NCBI GenBank assembly: GCA_963778025.1
Contig: CAVZTA010000016.1
Location: 124,001 to 188,000, forward strand
Length of the DNA: 64,000 nucleotides
DNA from: CAVZTA01 sp963778025
GTDB lineage: Bacteria > Chloroflexota > Limnocylindria > Limnocylindrales > CSP1-4
Direction: 5' to 3'
Shown here: positions 43,781-53,313 of the stretch, piece after piece
Layout of the letters: every line of letters begins with the position of its first letter
Numbering within the stretch: the stretch's first letter is position 1
Notes under the pieces: generated by a model
Seen by the model: the letters and a program-made list of their open reading frames with translations, nothing else
Database searches by the model: none
Told to the model about the DNA's origin: nothing
Position numbers and translations under genes: made by a program

Positions 43781-43825
43781 CCCCGAGGTCCCCGGCCGAG
43801 CGAGCAGGCGAGCCCGCCCGACCCG

Positions 43826-45026
43826 TCAGGGCAGCAGCTGGCGCCGCCGCGGCCGAGACGAGATCCGGCGTCCCGCGCAGGAGATAGATGGCGTCACCGC
43901 GGACGCCCAGGACGTCGTCGCCGTTCTGGAACGTCGTCTTGGCGGCGTCGGTCGCGACCCAGCCCTGTTCCGGCAGTCCGTCGAGGAACGGCCGAAAGTC
44001 CTTGGCGGCGAACCCGGGGGCGCGCAGCGCGTAGATCTCGATCGACGAGCCGTCGCTGGTCGGGGTGCTGAACGCGACGCCGAAGCGGACCTGATCGCCC
44101 ACGCCGTGGAGCGCCGGCAGGCCGTCCTGGAGATCGCCGAAGACGGCCCGCCACGAGTCCCAGACGCCGGCGTATTCCAGCTCGGTCGCATCGCCCGTGG
44201 TCACGTCCAGCGCCCGTTCGTCGACCTTGGCCGGGAGGCGCTTCTCGAGATCCGGATCGGGCACGGCCCGGTGCGCGCGGCCCTGCGGCTGGCCGGACAG
44301 CCGGAGGCTCTTGACCGCGGCGTCGATCGTGGCGTCGAACTCACCCTGCCGTGATGCGAGCACGTTGGAGCCCAGCTCCAGCCACTCGCCGGACGGTCCC
44401 ACGAACGGGAACCACAGGTGGTGGGTGGTGTCGGCGCCATCGGGTCGGTCGCCCTCGAGCCGCGCGCCCGCAGCGTCCACGATCGCCATGGGCTCGGCCG
44501 ACTTGATGACGACGCCGTCCTCCTCGCCGAACAGCGCCCGGCCCAGCGTCACCGCGTCGAGCCGATCGTCGGCCGGGAGGATGATCCCGATGCGGAGCAT
44601 CGCCATGGTCTCGGGGTCGACGGCGACGAGGCCCATGTCGCCGCCCGGCTCGAAGCGGGACGAGGTGTGGATCCAGCGGTCGAGCTCCCGGCCGATGCCC
44701 ATGTCCGCGCGGCTCAGGTCGCGCAGCTCGACGGCGCCCAGCTCGAGGACCGGTCGCCACGTCTCGGGCAGGTCGATGCTCAGCCCCAGGTTGGGCATCT
44801 CGTGGCGGCGCATGCCGGCGGCGAGTCCGGACGGCGTGGGCGACGCGGAGACATCGGGCGTCGGCTCGTCGGACGAGGAGGGCGCCGGCGACGCCGACGC
44901 CTCGATCGACGGGGCGACCGTCGGTGACGGGGTCGCGGCCATCGGCGTGGGCGCCACGGCCGCGGACCCACAGGCGCCGGCGAGGACGACGGCGCCGGCG
45001 AGCACGAGAACCCCCACCGGTCGCAT
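43826..45026 (-). CDS. Putative lipoprotein
   Basis: About 400 residues. The signal peptide VGVLVLAGAVVLAGACGS ends in a lipobox with Cys near residue 19. A Ser/Pro/Thr-rich linker (to about residue 70) follows, then a globular part with LGLSIDLPETWRPVLELG, which resembles the small-protein fold of many surface lipoproteins, and SGEWLELGSNVLASRQGE. I recognise no family. The 3' end is uncertain: in the main frame no stop occurs before ffh, whereas a shift in the GC-rich stretch near 43850 gives an end at 43826. It lies between ftsY and ffh and may be leaderless. Confidence 0.72.
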
Positions 45027-45032
45027 GCCCGG

Positions 45033-45038
45033 ACTCTA
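45033..45038 (-). promoter_or_regulatory. -10 element for the lipoprotein gene
   Basis: Minus strand TAGAGT, seven bases before the ATG at 45026, so transcription would start at or next to the start codon. There is no ribosome site in the few bases between. Confidence 0.35.
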
Positions 45039-45087
45039 GCGCCGTCCCGTGATGACCGCGATCGGCAGCCCGGCGCGAGGCGACGCG

Positions 45088-46276
45088 TCAGTCGAACAGC
45101 GCCTCGACGAAGCCGTCGGGATCGAACGGCAGCAGGTCGTCGATCTGCTCCCCCACCCCGACGTACCGGACCGGCACACCGAGCGTCCGCTCGATCGCGA
45201 ACACGATGCCCCCCTTGGCCGTCGAGTCGAGCTTGGTGAGGACGACGCCGGTGAGTCCGACCGCGTCGTGGAACGCCTTGGCTTGCGTGAGGCCGTTCTG
45301 GCCGGTGGTGGCGTCGAGGACGAACAGCGTCTCGGGCACCGCGCCGGGCAGCCGCTTGTCGATGATGCGGCGGACCTTCGTCAGCTCATCCATCAGGTTC
45401 GCTTTCGTGTGCAGGCGGCCCGCGGTGTCGGCGATGACGAGATCGGCGTTGCGCGCGACGGCGGCATCCAGCGCGTCGAACACGACGGCCCCAGGGTCCG
45501 CGCCGGGCGCGTGCGCGACGAGCTCCACGCCGGCGCGCTGGCTCCAGATCCGGAGCTGGTCGATGGCCGCGGCCCGGAACGTGTCGGCGGCCGCGAGGAC
45601 GACGCGGCGCCCCTGGGCCTTCTCCCGCCCGGCGAGCTTGCCGATGGTCGTGGTCTTGCCCGTCCCGTTCACCCCGACGACCAGGATGATGGCGGGGCCG
45701 CCGGCGGTGGGACGCGTGGGCTCCCAGTCGGGATCGCGCGGGGCGAGCAGCGATCGCAGCTCCGCGCGAACGGCCGCCTCGGGCGTGAGGTCCCGTCGTT
45801 TGCGCGCCTTGGCGACCAGGTCGAGCGCGAGCGTCGCACCCACGTCGCCCGCGATGAGCGTCTCCTCGACGTCGTCCCACAGCTCTTCGCCGCCGCCGGT
45901 GAGCGCCTGCCGCAGGCGGCTCCCGAACCCGACCCGCGTGCGTTCCAGGCCGCTCTCGAGCGCCTCGCGCTCCCGCTCCCGTCGGACGGCGTCGGCCTTC
46001 TCCGGGCTGTAGTCGGCGCCCCACGCCCAGACGGGCTCGGCGGCCGGCGGCTCGGACGGCGGCGATCCGGCGGCGGCGGGACGATGGCTCGACGGGCTCG
46101 GGTTCGGGTCCCGGCTCGATCCACGCGAGGTCCTCGGCGGCCTCGGCTCCGGCGTCCGTCTCCGGGGCGAGCGACGGATCGACTTCGGGTTCGACCACCG
46201 GATCCGGCGCCGGCGCGTCGGCGACGTCCGGTGCCGCCTCCTCCTCGGGCTGCGACCCGCGTCGGAAGAAGCGCAT
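45088..46276 (-). CDS. ftsY: SRP receptor FtsY, frameshifted
   Basis: Membrane receptor GTPase that pairs with Ffh. It starts MRFFRRGSQPEEEAAPDVAD at an ATG sharing one base with the smc stop, followed by the acidic A domain. After a shift near 46075 the N domain reads LERTRVGFGSRLRQALTGGG and ELWDDVEETLIAGDVGATLA. The G domain has VVGVNGTGKTTTIGKLAGRE, LAAADTFRAAAIDQLRIW, IADTAGRLHTKANLMDEL and LTKLDSTAKGG. About 396 residues. A ribosome site for the internal part is not needed, since both parts are clearly one protein. Confidence 0.94.
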
Positions 46277-49200
46277 CAGCCGGCCACCGCCACCTGGCCG
46301 GAGGCACCGCGCTGTCGAGCGGCCAGCGCCTGCGCCTCTTCGAGCCGCAGGCTGATGACCCGGCTGACCGAGTCGTCGCCGACCGTCACGCCGTAGAGCG
46401 CGTCGGCCGCCTCGATCGTGCCGCGGTTGTGCGTGATGACGATGAACTGCGTCCGCTCCGCGAGCTCGCGCAGCGCCTGCGTGAACCGGCCGATGTTCGC
46501 CTCGTCGAGCGCCGCGTCGACCTCGTCGAGGACGCAGAAGGGCACGGGGCGCACCTCGAGCATCGCGAACAGCAGGGCGACCGCGGTGAGGGCACGCTCG
46601 CCGCCGGAGAGCATCGCCAGCGCCTGCGGCTTCTTGCCCGGCGGCCGCGCGACGATCTCGATGCCGGTCGCCGTGAGGTCGCCCGGGTCGGTGAGCGAGA
46701 GCCGCGCGAAGCCACCGCCGAAGAGCTGCTGGAACCGGGTATCGAACGCGGACTCCAGCTGGGCGAACGTCGTCCGGAAGCGTGTCGCGATGAGCTCGTC
46801 GAGCTCGGCGATGAGCGTCCGCGTCTTGGCGATCGCGTCCTTCAGGTCGGCGGCCTGGCCCTCGAGGGTCGTGAGCCGCTCCCGCAGCGCTGCGTACTCC
46901 TCGACGGCGAAGGGGTTGGCCGCGCCCAGCTCGTGGTATCGGCGGCGGAGCGTGGCGAGGCGACCCGGCGTCGGCGGCTCGACGGTGGACGGCGTCCCGG
47001 CCCACATCGGGGTCACCGCGGCGAGGGCGCGTTCCAGGCGGGCAGGGTCGTCGTCGACGGTGTCCTCGTCGTCGGTCGTTGCGGCCTCGGGTCCCGGCTC
47101 GACGAGCGTGCCGCCCGCCGCGGCCACGAGATGGCGGACGCCCAGCTCGCCGAGGCCCGCGAGCTCGACGAGCGTCTGCTCGCGCAACGACTCGAGACCG
47201 AGCCGGGCCTCCAGGTCGGCGACCTCGATCGAGCGCAGCCGGTCCTCGGCCGCCCGAAGCCGCTCCCGGGCGCCGGACGCCGAGCGCTCGGCTTCGCCGA
47301 GCCGGGCGCGATCGCCGGCGTCGGCCGCGAGCAGCGACTCCAGCTCCGCCGCGGCATGGCGTTCCCGGTCCGTGGCCGCCGCGAGCGCCAGCGCGAGATC
47401 CGCGCGCTCGCCCTGGCGCGCCGCCTCCCGCTCCGCGATGGCCGCGAGCTCGGCGGTCGCCGACGCGATCCGTCGCTCGTCCATCGCGACCGCCGCCTCG
47501 GCACGCGCGCGCCGACCCTCGGCCTCCCGGCGCGCTGCTTCCTGCTGCGTGTGGTCCGTCGCCAGCCGGTCGCGTCGGGATCGCAGCTCCGCAGCGCGCG
47601 CCTCCCAGGTGGCGATCGCCGAACGGTCCACGCCCGCCCCGGCTGCCTCGTCGGCGGCGCCATCGCGACCGTCCTGATCCGCGACCGCGGACCGGGCGCG
47701 CTCGGCGTCGGTCGCCAGTCGCTCGACCTGCGCCGCCTGCCACGCCGCCTCGCGGACCGCGGCCTCCAGGTCGCGCCCGACCGACCGTTCGCGCGTCTCG
47801 GCCGCCTGGCGTTCCGCCTCGGCTGCCCGTTCCGCGTCGCGTGCCTGGTCGAGCGCGGATCGGGCGTGCCGCGGCCGCTCGGCCGGCCGTCTCCGCTGCC
47901 TCGGTCGCCGCGTTCGCCTCGGTCGCGAGTCGTTCGAGGTCCCGGGTCAGCCGGTCCGCCTCCGCCCGGCGCTCGAGCAGGCCGTCGCCCCGCCCGAGGC
48001 GCACCGTCCGCGCGTCCACGACCGCCGATCCGTCACGCACGACGACGCGCCAGCCGGCCGGCAGCTCGGGCTGGACCGCGAGTGCGTCGTCCAGGGTCGG
48101 CACCCAGCCGACCGCAGTCAGCAAGGACTTCACGACCTCACCGGGGTCCCGGCGGACGGCGTCCGCCAGCGCGCCGCCGCCTGCCGCGCGCACGGCGTCG
48201 AGCGCAGCCGCGTCTCCGGGATGCGTCTCGGCTCGCGACTCCGCGACCACGATGGCCCCGCGCTCGTCCGCGACCGCGCCGACCTCGCGCACGCGGCAGC
48301 ACGTACGCGCGGACGAGGTCTCCCAGCGCCGCCTCCACCGCCGCGCGCAGCGCCGGGTCGACGACCAGCTCGTCGTCGACGCGGCGGCCACCGAGCTTGC
48401 GCGCCGCGCGCGCGATCCCGCGAGCCTCGTCCTCCTCGAGCCGGGCCGTCAGGCCGTCCAGCCGCCCGCGACCCGTCGCAAGCGCCGCGCCCGCCGCTCC
48501 GGCTCGTTCCACCGCAGCCTGCCGGCGGCCATCGGCCGCCTCGAGCGCGCTCGCCGCCTCGTCCCGGGCGGCCGATGCGAGCTGCTCCGCGCGCGTCGTC
48601 GCGGTCACGGCAGCGCTGGCCTCCGCGAGTCGGGCTTCCAGCTCCATCCGGCGCGCGTCCACGGCGGTCGCCTGCGCCCGTGCCTCGTCCGCCCGGCGCG
48701 CGACGTCCGCCAGACGGCGCCGCGCGGTCTCGCCTTCCGCGACCCGCGCGGCCTCGGCCCGTCGGAGCGCCGCGAGCTCTTCGCCATGGGCGCGCTCCGC
48801 CGCCCGCAGCGCGCCGAGCTCACCGAGCGCGTCCGCCAGGGATCGCTCCGCCTCGGCGAGCGACGCCTCCAGGTCGACGTCGCGCTCGGGCGCGGGCGCG
48901 GCGAGCGCGCGACGCTGCAGCTCCAGGTCCGCTTCGGCGCCGGCGCGCTCGTCTGCGAGCCGTGCCGCATCGCGGGCGACGGCCTCCTGTTCCGAGACGA
49001 TCCGCGCCTCACGCAGCCGCAGGCCCGTGACCTCCGTCCGTGCCTGCTCATGCGCCGTCCGTCGATCGCGCTCCAGCGAGGATCGCGCGTCCAGCTCCGC
49101 CGCGATCGCTGCCACCTGCCGCTCGGCCTCCTCGAGGGCCACGAGCGTCCGGTCCACCTCCGCGCGCGCGGCATCCCGGCGGCCGCGTGCCGCCGTCGCC

Positions 49201-49928
49201 TTGGCGGCCGCCTCGTGCCAGCGGACGTGCGCCGCGGCCAGGAGCGCCGTGGCCAGCTCCTCGCCCGCCGTGAGGCGGGTCGCCTGCTGTTCCGCGAGCT
49301 GGCCGAGCCGCCGCGCCTGGGGCCGCAGCTCGGCGAGGACGTCCTCGACGCGGGCCAGATTCGCCTCCGATTCGGCGAGCTGGTCGTCGGCCTTCCGCCG
49401 TCGTCGCTCATGCCGCCGGACCCCGGCGACCTCCTCGAACAGCGGTCGCCGCTCCTCCGGCCGCAGGGCCAGCGCCTGGTCGACCATGCCCTGGCCGATG
49501 AACAGGAACGCGTTCTCGGCGAGGTGCGCCGAGTCGAGGAGGTCGACGAGGTCCCGGAGCCGCACACGCTGCTTGTTGAGCAGGTAGTCGTTCTCGCCCG
49601 AGCGATACAGCCGCCGGCCGAGCTCGACGATCCCGAAATCGACCGGGAGGAGGGCGTCGGCGTTGTCGAGGACCAGCGTCACGTCGGCCATGCCCTGCGC
49701 CGCGCGCCGCTCGGAACCGGCCCAGATGACGTCCTCGCTCTTGCGCGTCCGCAGCGAGCGCCCCTGTTCGCCGAGCGCCCAGCGCAGACCGTCGGCGAGG
49801 TTCGACTTGCCCGAGCCGTTCGGGCCGACGACGGCGCTGATGCCCGGACCGAAGTCCACCAGCGTCCGCTCGGCGAACGACTTGAAGCCCTGGAGCCGCA
49901 GCCCGAGGAGGCGCGCCGGAGCCGTCAT
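46276..49928 (-). CDS. smc: Chromosome segregation protein SMC, frameshifted
   Basis: Structural maintenance of chromosomes ATPase, about 1216 residues when joined. Head, N part: LQGFKSFAERTLVDFGPGIS and GPNGSGKSNLADGLRWALGE (Walker A). Long Ala/Arg/Glu coiled coils surround a hinge region (AAVEAALGDLVRAYVLP onward). Head, C part: RRYHELGAANPFAVEEYAAL, AMLSGGERALTAVALLFAML (signature) and FCVLDEVDAALDEANIGRF (Walker B), then FIVITHNRGT. Single-base breaks lie near 48290 and 47885. The ATG at 49928 has GGAG six bases upstream. Upstream, the frame is continuous with rnc. Confidence 0.93.
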
Positions 49929-50744
49929 GCGCCGCTCCGCGGGTGCGGCCGCGTCATCGACGCCGTCCCCGTCTCGATCGCCGGCCACCGCCGCGGCGGC
50001 GGCATGCCGCCGATCCGTCCGAGCCGCCGCGCGGGCCTCGCGCGCCGCGGCCCGCTCGCGGCGGATCACCTCCAGCGCCTCGGCCGCGGCGGCGGTCTCG
50101 GCGAGCCGGCGGGACGGCCCCTCGCCGGCGCCCAGCACGCGTCCGTCGACGGCGACCTCGATCCGGAAGTGCTTCTCGTGGTCCGGCCCCGACGCCTCCA
50201 GCAGGTGATACACGGGTCGATCGCCGGTCGAGCGTTGCGTGTGCTCCTGGAGCCGCGACTTGGGGCTCTTGAGCGTCGTCACCGGGGCGTCCGCGGACAG
50301 CTCCGGCGTCGCAAGCGCCACGATCCAGTCGCGGGTGCCCGGCCAGCCGAGGTCCAGGTACAGCGCGCCGCACAGTGCCTCGAAGGAGCTCGCGAGCAGC
50401 GATGGCCGGCGACGGCCGCCGCGCAGCGCCTCGCCCTCACCGAGCAACAGGTACGACCCGAGATCGAGCCGCGCGGCGAGGCGGCTCAGGCCGGGCGTGC
50501 TGACGATCGCGGCGCGCCGGGCGGAGAGCACGCCCTCGTCGTCCACGGGATGGCGCGTGTAGAGCGCCTCGGAGATCGCCAGGTTGACGACCGCATCGCC
50601 CAGGAGCTCCAACCGCTCGTTGTGGCCGCGCGCGAGGTCGCGATGCTCGTGGAGCCAGCTCGAATGGACGAGCGCCTGCTCGAGGAGTTCGCGGTCCTGG
50701 ACCGGGAGACCGAGACGGTCGGCGAAGGCGTCGGCCGGGCGCAC
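49929..50744 (-). CDS. rnc: Ribonuclease III, in frame with smc
   Basis: Double-strand RNA endonuclease for rRNA and mRNA processing. Seen: ELLEQALVHSSWLHEHRDLA, the catalytic NERLELLGDAVVNLAISEAL, SSFEALCGALYLDLGW (second metal site) and a C-terminal dsRNA-binding domain (SRLQEHTQRSTGDRPVYHLL, GEGPSRRLAETAAAAEALEV). The GTG at 50744 is the likeliest start. No stop codon separates it from smc: the frame runs through a 45-residue charged tail into MTAPARLLGL. An ATGA at the smc start would be the natural rnc stop if one base were shifted. Confidence 0.92.
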
Positions 50745-50766
50745 GGCGCCCTGGTGGTCGTCGGGA

Positions 50767-51003
50767 CTAGGAGGAATGCTCGTCGATGTAGTCGACGGCG
50801 TCCTGGACGGTCCGGATCTTCTCGGCATCCTCGTCCGAGATCTCCGTCCCGAACTCCTCTTCCAGGCTCATGATGAGCTCGACGAGGTCCAGCGAGTCGG
50901 CGTTCAGATCGTCCACGAACGAGGCTTCGGGGTTGACCTCGCCCTCGTCCACGCCGAGCTGCTCGACGACGATCTTCTTCAGCCGATCGTAGGTGCTGGC
51001 CAC
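50767..51003 (-). CDS. acpP: Acyl carrier protein
   Basis: 78-residue acidic carrier of growing fatty acids. The phosphopantetheine site is the Ser in LNADSLDLVELIMSLEEEF. The GTG at 51003 (reading VASTYDRLKKIVVEQLGVDE) follows AGGAGGAG and matches the family start. The gene overlaps the end of nusB by about 25 bases and precedes rnc by 22 bases. The acpP-rnc-smc-ftsY order is common in Gram-positive bacteria. Confidence 0.97.
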   Translation of the reverse strand: MASTYDRLKKIVVEQLGVDEGEVNPEASFVDDLNADSLDLVELIMSLEEEFGTEISDEDAEKIRTVQDAVDYIDEHSS

Positions 51004-51527
51004 TCTGGTTCTCCTCCTGCCCTGGGTCCGCCTGGGGGGTCGCGAGGTTCCCGTGAGATGCGCCCGAGCACGCCATTCATGAGCCGGCGCATGGGCTCTC
51101 CGGAGTACGTCCGCGCGAGCTCGACCCACTCGGCGATCGCCACCCGGGCCGGCGTCGCGGGCGAGTGTAACACCTCGGAAATGGCCGAACGGAGCAACGC
51201 GCGGTCCATCCGAGCCATCCCGGTGACGGGGTAGCGAGGGGCGAGACGCTCGATCGTGGCGTCGATGGTGTCACGGTGCGCGACCACGCCGTCGACGATG
51301 GTCCGGGCGAGATCGGCGACGTCGGGAGCGGCCTCCTCGGCGAGGTGTCGCTCGAGGATCGCGTGCGCGGTGCGCTGTCCGAAGTCCGCCTCGAACACCG
51401 ACGCGAGGGCGAGCCTGCGCGCCGCGCGCCATGCCCGGATCCGGTCGTCCTGGGCGGCTCGCTCGGCGGCGGTCCGCTGATCCCGAGGCGAGCGGGCCGG
51501 GCGGCCGCCGCTACGCCCCGACGCCAT
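50979..51527 (-). CDS. nusB: Transcription antitermination protein NusB
   Basis: RNA-binding partner of S10 in rRNA antitermination. 182 residues: a basic N-terminal tail (about 1-35), then ARRLALASVFEADFGQRTAH, RYPVTGMARMDRALLRSAIS, HSPATPARVAIAEWVELART and MRRLMNGVLGRI, the full NusB helical fold. The ATG at 51527 overlaps the asp23 stop by 17 bases, and the C-terminal tail overlaps acpP. Asp23-nusB adjacency is also known from Firmicutes. Confidence 0.9.
   Translation of the reverse strand: MASGRSGGRPARSPRDQRTAAERAAQDDRIRAWRAARRLALASVFEADFGQRTAHAILERHLAEEAAPDVADLARTIVDGVVAHRDTIDATIERLAPRYPVTGMARMDRALLRSAISEVLHSPATPARVAIAEWVELARTYSGEPMRRLMNGVLGRISREPRDPPGGPRAGGEPEWPAPTIG
51164..51172 (-). 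promoter_or_regulatory. Possible internal promoter for acpP
   Basis: Minus strand TGTTACACT, an extended -10 inside nusB, about 160 bases before acpP. AcpP is usually made in large amounts and often has its own promoter, but the match lies in coding sequence and could be chance. Confidence 0.25.
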
Positions 51528-51825
51528 CGATCCGGACGGTGACCTCGCCGAGCTCCAGCCCCAGCAGGCGCTCGATGGCGGCCCCGACGGCGGCGCGCAC
51601 GTCGGCCGCGAGCGGGATGAGCGGCTGCCGCGGCCGAGCCACGAGCCAGACCGTCACGTGGACCCTGCCGTCGCGGAGCCGGGCGCGGATCGGCGAGCCG
51701 GCGAGCAGGTCGCGCCACGCCGGTCCGCCGCGCCCGACGCGCAGCACGCCGGGGACCTCGAGCGCGGCGAGTCGGATGGTCTCCGCGATGACGCGCGGGC
51801 CGACCGCGATCGCGGGGCCGGTCAT
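51511..51825 (-). CDS. Asp23/Gls24 family protein, in frame with plsX
   Basis: About 104 residues of the Asp23 fold: AIAVGPRVIAETIRLAALEV, PGVLRVGRGG, VHVTVWLVARPRQPLIPLAA and IERLLGLELGEVTVRIDGV. These proteins associate with the membrane or envelope in Gram-positive bacteria; the exact role is unclear. The ATG at 51825 has no ribosome site and is in the same open frame as the preceding plsX. The ATGA there would serve as plsX stop if plsX were shifted by one base. nusB follows with a 17-base overlap. Confidence 0.8.
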   Translation of the reverse strand: MTGPAIAVGPRVIAETIRLAALEVPGVLRVGRGGPAWRDLLAGSPIRARLRDGRVHVTVWLVARPRQPLIPLAADVRAAVGAAIERLLGLELGEVTVRIDGVGA

Positions 51826-52959
51826 GACCCGCGCACCAGCGCGGGTCGCTCGACGGCTGCGTCGGGCAGGCTCGGCACCCGCCGGATCGGCGTCCGGCGG
51901 CTCAGCCGCGACGGCGACCTTGCGGGCGTCCTCGAGCAGCGCCTCGGCGATGCGCTCGGGGACCCGCTCACGGGCCGTCGTCGCGCCCACGCGCACGGCG
52001 TGCTCGATCATCCGCCGCTTGGCCCGGCCGTGCGTGATGATCACCGTCCCGTCGACGCCCAGCAGCGGCGACCCGCCCACCCGCTCGTAGTCGAACAGCT
52101 CACGGATGCGCGCGATGCCGGGACGCATGAGGACGGCGGCGAGCTTCGAGCGCCACGACCGGGTGAACTCCTCGCGCCACAGGTCGAAGATGTACGTCGA
52201 GAGGCCCTCGAAGAACTTGATGACCACGTTGCCCAGGACGGCATCGCACACGACGACATCGGCCATCCGCCGGGTCAGGTCCTTGCCTTCGACGTTGCCG
52301 ATGAAGTTGAGGCTCGTCGCGTCGAGCAGCGGCGTCGCGCGCGCGATCCGCTGATCGCCCTTGCCCTTCTCCTCACCGATCGACAGGAGCGCGACACGTG
52401 GGTTCGCGACGCCCAGCACCCGCTCCGAGAAGATCGCGCCCATGCGCGCGAACTGGGCGAGGTTCTCAGGGGTCGAGTCGGGGTTCGCGCCGATGTCGAG
52501 GAGCACGAACGGCCTGTCACCGGCCACGATCTGCACAGCCAGCGCGGGACGCTCGATGCCGGGCAGCGAGCCAAGGATGAGCTTGCCGGCGGCCATGCCC
52601 GCCCCGGTGTGCCCGGCGGTGACGACGGCATCGGCCTCGCCGTCGCGGACCAGCTGCGTGGCGACGACGATCGACGCGTCCTTCTTGCGGACGAGCGCAC
52701 GGGCGGGGTGCTCGTCCATGCCGATGAGCTCGCTCGCCGGCACGACGCGGACGTTGGCCGGTGGCGTGGCACCGATCAGCGGCGTGAGCGCCGCGGGCGC
52801 CCCCACGAGCAGGACGGTGTCGCCGGGATTCTTGCGGGCGTAGGCGAGCGCGCCCGGGACGACCTCCGCCGGGCCGTGGTCACCACCCATCGCATCGACG
52901 GCGACCCGGACGCCGCGGGCGGGATCGGTCGGGCGCCCCCGCGTGGCGAGGTCGTCCAT
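51826..52959 (-). CDS. plsX: Phosphate acyltransferase PlsX
   Basis: Makes acyl phosphate from acyl-ACP, the first step of phospholipid synthesis in most bacteria. Seen: VAVDAMGGDHGPAEVVPGAL, TAGHTGAGMAAGKLILGSLP, LLDIGANPDSTPENLAQFA, RVALLSIGEEKGKGDQ, FIGNVEGKDL, VVCDAVLGNVVIKFFEGL and HGRAKRRMIEHAV. The ATG at 52959 is right before the first motif. The natural stop seems lost: after ARKVAVAAE a 30-residue Ala/Arg-rich stretch runs on into the Asp23 protein. rpmF is 26 bases upstream. Confidence 0.93.
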
Positions 52960-52985
52960 CGTCGCGCTCCGGGTGGTGCGCCTCC

Positions 52986-53198
52986 CTAGGAGGCGGCCTC
53001 CTCGGACGAGGAGCCACCCGCGGCCTTCGGCTCGACCGCGAGGCGACCGCGGTACCAGCCGCAGTTCGGGCACACGCGATGCGGCAGCTTCGGCTCGTGG
53101 CAATGCGGGCACGCCTCGAGGCGCGGGAGGGTGAGGGCGTGGTGGCTCCGCCGGTCCATCTGCCGCGCGTGCGCCACCTTGCGCTTCGGCACACCCAT
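52986..53198 (-). CDS. rpmF: Ribosomal protein bL32
   Basis: 70-residue large-subunit protein. MGVPKRKVAHARQMDRRSHH is the family start, followed by a zinc-ribbon of two Cys pairs (CPHCHEPKLPHRVCPNCGWY). An acidic Ser/Glu tail of about 15 residues ends it. The rpmF-plsX order with DUF177 upstream is highly conserved. Confidence 0.97.
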   Translation of the reverse strand: MGVPKRKVAHARQMDRRSHHALTLPRLEACPHCHEPKLPHRVCPNCGWYRGRLAVEPKAAGGSSSEEAAS

Positions 53199-53227
53199 GT
53201 CGGTCTCGTACTCCTGGTCGATGTCGT

Positions 53228-53313
53228 CGCGGCCCGCGGGCCGCGGTCGGGGATCCCGGTCGTGGGCGTGCGTGCATGAACGCCGCGCCGTGGTGGGTCG
53301 GTCGCGGAGTCTA
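53228..53313 (-). promoter_or_regulatory. rpmF leader with hairpin and -10
   Basis: Minus strand TAGACT (53313-53308) is a possible -10 at the DUF177 stop. Downstream, 53245-53228 forms CGCGGCC-CGCG-GGCCGCG, a seven-base-pair stem, 30 bases before the rpmF ATG. The 112-base spacer holds no gene. Confidence 0.3.

Noticed and set aside
42360..45026. An 888-codon frame suggesting a lipoprotein fused to Ffh.
   Set aside because: The joining 130 bases look non-coding and carry a -10-like element. An exported lipoprotein fused to a cytosolic GTPase makes no sense.
45049..49587. A 1512-codon open frame on the plus strand opposite ftsY and smc, and similar long plus-strand frames (for example 23149-26070, 29751-32501, 55281-58100).
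   Set aside because: They lie exactly opposite well-conserved minus-strand genes, are made of Arg, Ala, Gly and Pro, and have no family motifs. Stop codons are rare in all frames at this GC content.
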